This document shows, piece after piece, positions 32,432 through 37,321 of a stretch of DNA of 37,321 bases. Source of the DNA: Bacteroidales bacterium (GTDB lineage: Bacteria > Bacteroidota > Bacteroidia > Bacteroidales > UBA932); assembly GCA_009774765.1 (NCBI GenBank), contig VSOK01000027.1:1-37321 (forward strand), read 5' to 3'. The position numbers and the translations under genes were made by a program. The notes beneath the pieces were generated by a model. That model was given only the letters and a program-made list of their open reading frames with translations. It did not search any database and was not told where the DNA came from. The number at the start of each line of letters is the position of its first letter. Position 1 is the stretch's first letter.

Positions 32432-32452
32432 TAACAGTTATTACCAAATAAT

Positions 32453-32532
32453 GGTGGCGTGTTTTTGGGGGTCGTCGGGATTCTCCGGAAACACGCCACC
32501 TGCTCTTTGAGGGTCATCCGCTTCCGGATGAC
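32453..32532 (+). terminator. Twin hairpins between purE and purL
   Basis: GGTGGCGTGTTT (32453-32464) pairs perfectly with 32489-32500 over 12 bp around a 24-base G-rich loop. GTCATCCG (32513-32520) pairs with CGGATGAC (32525-32532) around CTTC. Neither has a proper U-tract, so they may attenuate, protect the purE 3' end, or regulate purL rather than stop transcription fully. No clear promoter is seen between them and purL. Confidence 0.5.
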
Positions 32533-32574
32533 GGCATTGATAACAATATTTATTTAGTATAAGGTAAAACAGGT

Positions 32575-35500
32575 ATGAAGAATTACCGTATTTTTGTTGA
32601 AAAGTATCCTGAATTTCAGGTGGAGGCGAGAAGCCTTCTGAACGAATTGAACGAGAGCCTCCAGTTGTCGCTGGAGTCTTTGCGCTATCTCAATGTCTAT
32701 GACCTCTTCGGATTTACTCCGGAGCTTCTTGAGAAAAGCCGGTACAGCGTGTTCGGAGAAATTGTAACCGACAGGGTGACAGATGAATGTGACCTTGACG
32801 GAGTGAAATATATTGCCGTGGAGTACCTTCCCGGGCAATTTGACCAGAGGGCCGCATCCGCTGTGGACTGCGTGCGCCTGCTTGACCCCAAGGCTGAGGT
32901 CAAGATAAAAAGTTCAAAGCTTCTTATTCTTGGTCCGGAAGTATCCGACGAAGACATCGCAAGGATCAAGCATTATTTCATCAACGCGGTGGAGTCCAGG
33001 GAGAAAGACCTTTCGAAGATTGCTGATATGGAACAGGCTCAGGTGAAGCCTGTGCCGGTGCTTGAAGGATTGACCGGACTTTCGGAGGACGATCTTGCCG
33101 GATACTGCAAAAAGATGGGTCTTGCGATGAATGCGGATGACCTTCGCGAAGTGGTCACCTATTTCAGCAAAGAAGGACGTGATCCGAATGAGACGGAGCT
33201 CCGTATTCTTGATACATATTGGAGCGACCACTGCCGCCATACCACCTTCACTACGGAGCTGGAGGATGTGCAGTTTGAAGAGTCTTTCCTGAAAGATGAG
33301 ATTGAAGGCACATACGCGCATTATCTTAAAATACGTGAGGAGCTCGGACGTTCAGGCAAAAGCCTATGCCTTATGGATCTGGCCACGATAGGTGCGCGTT
33401 ATCTAAAGAAACAGGGACTTCTCGACGATATGGAAGTCAGTGAGGAAAACAATGCCTGCAGCATATATGTGGATGTGGACGTGGACGGACGGGCAGAGAG
33501 ATGGCTGCTCCAGTTCAAGAACGAGACCCACAACCATCCGACTGAAATCGAGCCTTTCGGAGGGGCGGCCACCTGTCTTGGAGGTGCAATCCGTGACCCT
33601 CTCTCAGGCAGGAGCTATGTGTATCAGGCAATGCGCGTGACCGGTGCGGGGAATATATGGAAGGAAGTCAAGGATACCATTCCGGGCAAACTTCCGCAGA
33701 AGGTGATCAGCCGCAAGGCGGCCCACGGATATTCAAGCTACGGCAACCAGATCGGTCTTGCTACTACCCACGTGCGTGAAATCCTGCATCCGGGATATAC
33801 TGCAAAGAGGCTGGAGATCGGAGCTGTGGCGGGTGCCGTAAAGGCGGAGAATGTGCGTCGTGAGTCACCTGCAGCAGGAGATGTTATCCTTCTTCTCGGC
33901 GGACGTACCGGACGTGACGGTATCGGCGGCGCGACAGGCTCGTCAAAAGAGCATACCGAGGAGTCTCTTGAGACTTGCGGCAGTGAGGTGCAGAAAGGAA
34001 ACGCTCCTGAGGAAAGAAAGCTTCAGAGGCTTTTCCGCCGTCCTGAGGTGACACGCCTGATCAAGAAGTCCAATGACTTCGGAGCGGGCGGCGTCAGCGT
34101 AGCGATCGGTGAGCTTGCCGACGGCCTTGACATATACCTTGACCGTGTGCCTGTAAAATACAACGGATTGAACTCTACTGAACTTGCAATCAGCGAGTCG
34201 CAGGAAAGGATGGCTGTTGTGGTGGAAGCCAAGGACAAGGAAGAATTTGAAAAATACTGTCTCAGCGAGAATGTCGAGGTTACATACGTGGCCGATGTCA
34301 CTGATACTGCGAGACTGAGGATGTACAATGGCGGCAAGCTTGTCGTCGACATTTCACGTGAATTTATTGACAGTGCCGGAGCGAAGCATTTTGCCAAAGC
34401 CGCAGTGAAGGCATTGGATTTCAAGAATCCGTTTGAATACGGTGCGTTTGCGGAGGACGGGGAACTTTCTCCGGTTTCATCAGAGGGTACTGTCAGGGAC
34501 AGGATCTTTGCGGAGATGGGTTCTGCCGGTGTGACTTCCCAGAAAGGTCTTATAGAGATGTTCGACTCGACTATCGGACGTTCTACTGTGCTTATGCCTT
34601 TCGGAGGTGCTCTCCAGACCACTCCGGTGCAGGTTTCCGTACAGAAGCTGCCTGTCGACGGATATACTGACACGGCAAGTATGATGTCCTTCGGGTACAA
34701 TCCTTATCTTTCTTCATGGAGCCCTTACCACGGAGCTGCATACGCAGTGGTGGAATCCTGCGCGAAGGTTGTAGCTGCAGGAGGATCATACGAAAAGATG
34801 AGATTCTCATATCAGGAATATTTCCAGAGGATGACATCGGATGCCCGTACCTGGGGACTTCCGTTGAGCGCGCTGCTCGGAGCATTGAAGATGCAGCTTG
34901 CGCTGGGGCTTCCTTCAATAGGCGGAAAGGACTCCATGAGCGGAACTTTTGAGGATCTGAATGTACCTCCTACTTTGGTGGCGTTCGGCATAACGCCTGT
35001 GAATGCGGAAAATGTAATCTCGCCTGAACTGAAATGGGAAGGAAACAAGCTGTATCTTATCAGGCATACTCCTCTCGGGAATATGATGCCTGACACGGAC
35101 CAGCTCAAGGAGAACTGGAAATATGTAAATGACAGGATTCTTGACGGAACTATAGTGTCTGGATATGCCGTAGGCCAGGAGACTGTCGCAGGAGCTATAT
35201 GCCAGATGGCATTCGGAAATGCGTTCGGAGTAGAGGTGAAGGCTTCCGAGGATATCCTGTTCGGGAAATATACAGGCTCCATTGTCGTGGAGTCGGAGGG
35301 TGAACTTGATTTTGCGAATGCTGTACTGCTCGGAGAAATAACCTCAGGAGAAGACGGAATGCTTCATGTCAACGGTGAGCAGATTGACCTGTTTGAACTT
35401 ATGGAGCATAACGGGGCGAAATTCGACAAGGTATATCCTTCTGTCTGCGAGGCTCAGCACACCAAGCTTGTACCGGATGGCCTTGAAGGCATCAAACCTT

Positions 35501-36354
35501 TGAAAGTCAAGAAGTCCGAGATGAGATACAAAGGCGAGCCGGTGCAGAGCCCTATCGCTTATCTTCCTGTATTCCCTGGTACCAACTGTGACTACGATAC
35601 AGCAAAAGCGTTCCGCAAGGCCGGAGCGCAGGTACGTATGAGCGCGTTCTGTAACCTCCAAAGCGAGGATATATTCCGCTCTATAGAGGAGATGAAGAAA
35701 AATATCTCAGAATGTCATATACTGGCCCTTTGCGGAGGCTTCTCTGCAGGGGATGAACCGGACGGAAGCGGCAAGTTCATTGCAAACGTGCTGAACAACA
35801 AGGAAATAGCTGATGAAATCCACAAATTGCTTGACCGTGGTGGACTTATCCTCGGTATCTGCAACGGATTCCAGGCCCTTGTCAAATCAGGACTCCTTCC
35901 ATACGGACGTCTCGGCCAGGTGACAAAGGATTCTCCGACATTGTTCCGCAATGATATCAACCGCCACATTTCTCAGATGGTCACAACAAGGGTATCCACT
36001 ACGAATTCTCCGTGGCTTGCGGGATTCTCTGTAGGTGATCTCCATACCATCGCTGTCAGTCACGGTGAAGGTAAATTCGTTGTCAATGAGGAACTTGCAA
36101 AAGAACTTTTCGCTAATGGGCAGGTGGCGTTCCAGTATGTTGACCCTATTGAAGAGGAAGTTACGATGGTTTCGCCTTACAACCCTAACGGTTCGTACTA
36201 TGCGATCGAGGGAATAGTGAGCCGCAGCGGACAGATTCTCGGAAAGATGGGACATACTGAAAGGTATGAACACAATCTGTTCAAGAATATTATGGACGAC
36301 GGTCTGGAGCAGCCGCTCTTTGACAACGCGGTAAGATATTTCAGAGGTGAATAA
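32575..36354 (+). CDS. purL: Phosphoribosylformylglycinamidine synthase, large fused form
   Basis: This 1259-residue enzyme uses ATP and glutamine to convert FGAR to FGAM, with synthetase and glutaminase in one chain. The N-terminal part contains the linker block DTYWSDHCRHTTFTTEL, and the catalytic core has NETHNHPTEIEPFGGAATCL, GRTGRDGIGGATGSSKEH and FGAGGVSVAIGELADGL. A second AIR-synthase-like half contains PSIGGKDSMSGTFEDL. The glutaminase follows from about residue 1000: PVFPGTNCDYDTAKAF, CGGFSAGDEPDG, nucleophile C1096 in LGICNGFQAL, and the dyad H1163/E1165 in SHGEGKF. Length is typical of the single-chain type. purC begins 46 bases downstream. Confidence 0.97.
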   Translation: MKNYRIFVEKYPEFQVEARSLLNELNESLQLSLESLRYLNVYDLFGFTPELLEKSRYSVFGEIVTDRVTDECDLDGVKYIAVEYLPGQFDQRAASAVDCVRLLDPKAEVKIKSSKLLILGPEVSDEDIARIKHYFINAVESREKDLSKIADMEQAQVKPVPVLEGLTGLSEDDLAGYCKKMGLAMNADDLREVVTYFSKEGRDPNETELRILDTYWSDHCRHTTFTTELEDVQFEESFLKDEIEGTYAHYLKIREELGRSGKSLCLMDLATIGARYLKKQGLLDDMEVSEENNACSIYVDVDVDGRAERWLLQFKNETHNHPTEIEPFGGAATCLGGAIRDPLSGRSYVYQAMRVTGAGNIWKEVKDTIPGKLPQKVISRKAAHGYSSYGNQIGLATTHVREILHPGYTAKRLEIGAVAGAVKAENVRRESPAAGDVILLLGGRTGRDGIGGATGSSKEHTEESLETCGSEVQKGNAPEERKLQRLFRRPEVTRLIKKSNDFGAGGVSVAIGELADGLDIYLDRVPVKYNGLNSTELAISESQERMAVVVEAKDKEEFEKYCLSENVEVTYVADVTDTARLRMYNGGKLVVDISREFIDSAGAKHFAKAAVKALDFKNPFEYGAFAEDGELSPVSSEGTVRDRIFAEMGSAGVTSQKGLIEMFDSTIGRSTVLMPFGGALQTTPVQVSVQKLPVDGYTDTASMMSFGYNPYLSSWSPYHGAAYAVVESCAKVVAAGGSYEKMRFSYQEYFQRMTSDARTWGLPLSALLGALKMQLALGLPSIGGKDSMSGTFEDLNVPPTLVAFGITPVNAENVISPELKWEGNKLYLIRHTPLGNMMPDTDQLKENWKYVNDRILDGTIVSGYAVGQETVAGAICQMAFGNAFGVEVKASEDILFGKYTGSIVVESEGELDFANAVLLGEITSGEDGMLHVNGEQIDLFELMEHNGAKFDKVYPSVCEAQHTKLVPDGLEGIKPLKVKKSEMRYKGEPVQSPIAYLPVFPGTNCDYDTAKAFRKAGAQVRMSAFCNLQSEDIFRSIEEMKKNISECHILALCGGFSAGDEPDGSGKFIANVLNNKEIADEIHKLLDRGGLILGICNGFQALVKSGLLPYGRLGQVTKDSPTLFRNDINRHISQMVTTRVSTTNSPWLAGFSVGDLHTIAVSHGEGKFVVNEELAKELFANGQVAFQYVDPIEEEVTMVSPYNPNGSYYAIEGIVSRSGQILGKMGHTERYEHNLFKNIMDDGLEQPLFDNAVRYFRGE

Positions 36355-36400
36355 TCAATAATGGGATTCAGGACGGTCCGGGTGACCATAAATATGAAAA

Positions 36401-37114
36401 ATGGAAAAGAAAGCGATAATATATAATGGAGAGTCTGTGAAAATATATGCCACAGAAGATCCGGAGCTTGTGCTTCAGCAGTTTACGGACAAGATAACTG
36501 CTTTCAGCAAAATAAAGCAGGCTGCAATCAAAGACAAGGGCAAAGTCAGCTGCGGCATAGCGGTGATGATTTTCCGCCATCTTGAAGCTGCGGGTATCAG
36601 GACACATTTTGTAAGACAGGTGTCCGAGACTGAAATCCTTTGCCGGAGGACAGAGATAATTCCCATCGAGATGATCGTCAGGAATGTAATCGCCGGATCT
36701 ATGGCCCAGAGGCTCGGCATCGGAGAGGGTGTCAGACCTTCCAACACCATATTTGACATCTGCTATAAGAATGAGGATCTAAATGATCCTCTTATAAATG
36801 ACCACCACGCCGTGGCTCTCGGTCTGGCTACATACGGAGAGCTGGAGAAGATGTATTCTCTGACAGGGAAGATCAACGAGGTGCTTACCGGAGTCTTCCG
36901 TAAAGCCGGGATAGATCTGGTGGACTTCAAGATAGAGTTCGGAAAGCTGCCTGACGGGGAAATAATCCTTTCTGATGAGATTACTCCTGACAGTGCACGC
37001 TTCTGGGATATTGCTACAGGTGACCGTCTTGACAAAGACCGTTTCCGCAGGGATCTCAGCCGTGTCGGCGAGGCCTACAGGACAGTTTACGAGAGACTCG
37101 AAAATGTAAAATAA
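36401..37114 (+). CDS. purC: SAICAR synthetase
   Basis: This 237-residue enzyme ligates aspartate to CAIR using ATP. It shows the family's short form: YNGESVKIYATEDPELVLQQ, ISCGIAVMIFRHLE-like block (VSCGIAVMIFRHLEAAGI), EMIVRNVIAGSMAQRLGI, then the DFKIEFGKLPDGEIILSDEI block followed by TPDSARFWD. It is the normal length for bacterial PurC. An ATG at 36394 is out of frame, so 36401 is the start. purF begins 7 bases after its stop, consistent with one operon. Confidence 0.97.
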   Translation: MEKKAIIYNGESVKIYATEDPELVLQQFTDKITAFSKIKQAAIKDKGKVSCGIAVMIFRHLEAAGIRTHFVRQVSETEILCRRTEIIPIEMIVRNVIAGSMAQRLGIGEGVRPSNTIFDICYKNEDLNDPLINDHHAVALGLATYGELEKMYSLTGKINEVLTGVFRKAGIDLVDFKIEFGKLPDGEIILSDEITPDSARFWDIATGDRLDKDRFRRDLSRVGEAYRTVYERLENVK

Positions 37115-37121
37115 AGGAATT

Positions 37122-37321
37122 ATGGAAGAAATTTTCGATAAGAATATTCATGAGGAGTGCGGAGTGTTCGGTGTCTATGGTGTACCGGACGCTGCAAATC
37201 TGGCATATTACGGTCTCCATGCACTCCAGCATAGAGGACAGGAAGGCTGCGGTATCGTTACGGTTGATGACGACAGACAGCTGAAAAGGATTAAAGGTGA
37301 AGGTCTGGTCACCGAAGTCTT
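37122..37321 (+). CDS. purF: Amidophosphoribosyltransferase, N-terminal fragment (3' cut by window)
   Basis: The first 66 codons are present. After a 12-residue propeptide (MEEIFDKNIHEE) comes the N-terminal nucleophile Cys in ECGVFGVYGV, followed by YYGLHALQHRGQEGCGIVTV, the glutaminase signature of PurF. The Cys is exposed by propeptide removal in propeptide-bearing PurF types. The enzyme commits PRPP to purine synthesis. The rest, including the PRTase domain, lies beyond the window. Confidence 0.96.
   Translation, partial: MEEIFDKNIHEECGVFGVYGVPDAANLAYYGLHALQHRGQEGCGIVTVDDDRQLKRIKGEGLVTEV

Noticed and set aside
32432..32574. Purine riboswitch in the purL leader
   Set aside because: The conserved core and three-way junction of known purine riboswitches were not seen; only simple hairpins are visible.
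34023..34700. Long antisense frames inside purL, malQ, SusC and M16 genes
   Set aside because: They are mirror frames of strongly coding genes with family-wide motifs on the opposite strand.
1..37321. CRISPR array, integrase or intact insertion sequence
   Set aside because: No regularly spaced repeats and no transposase or recombinase motifs were found in any long frame.

Overview
The window comes from a bacterium of the order Bacteroidales. Four things point there: a SusC/SusD pair with lipoproteins, promoters of the Bacteroidetes type (TTTG, a spacer of about 19-20, then TAnnTTTG), an almost complete lack of Shine-Dalgarno sequences, and families largely confined to the phylum (LytTR two-component pair, OMP beta-barrel protein, probable DUF6913 and DUF4929 proteins). 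Genus cannot be fixed from the sequence alone. Most genes look near 45-50 % GC; one (the KAP NTPase at 6937-9561) is close to one third GC and looks acquired.

Layout. 1-1301: the end of a LytS-type histidine kinase and its LytTR response regulator. 1302-3398 (minus): 4-alpha-glucanotransferase with one N-terminal starch-binding domain. 3399-10742: an accessory stretch between malQ and a tRNA-Arg. It holds two 41-bp direct repeats that each carry a leftward promoter, a long inverted repeat, a secreted GH20 hexosaminidase, a second perfect 19-bp inverted repeat, decayed small reading frames, a membrane-anchored KAP P-loop NTPase and a RhuM-family protein. 10743-10819 (minus): tRNA-Arg(TCT) with its own promoter and terminator. 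11020-13285: TrkH potassium channel subunit and an unusually short TrkA-like regulator. 13288-15767 (minus): operon of a PfkB-family (adenosine-like) kinase, a probable DUF6913 protein and a DUF368 (PopT-type) polyprenyl-phosphate translocase. 15911-17160: flippase-like membrane protein and a tiny YjdJ-type acetyltransferase.

17345-26824 is one long co-directional locus: SusC-like porin, SusD-like lipoprotein, a second lipoprotein (probably DUF4929), an exported M16 zinc protease and a ChaN-type haem-binding lipoprotein. It has no glycosidase, so the cargo is more likely a peptide, haem or haemoprotein than a glycan. A separate outer-membrane beta-barrel gene follows at 26925 behind a promoter embedded in a perfect 18-bp-arm palindrome. 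29452-31788 (minus): exodeoxyribonuclease III and cysteinyl-tRNA synthetase. 31964-37321: purine biosynthesis cluster purE-purL-purC-purF, with purF running off the window.

The least ordinary parts are the accessory stretch 3400-10740 (possible defence cargo beside a tRNA gene), the SusCD/M16/ChaN uptake locus, and several long intergenic inverted repeats. No CRISPR array, integrase or intact insertion sequence was seen.
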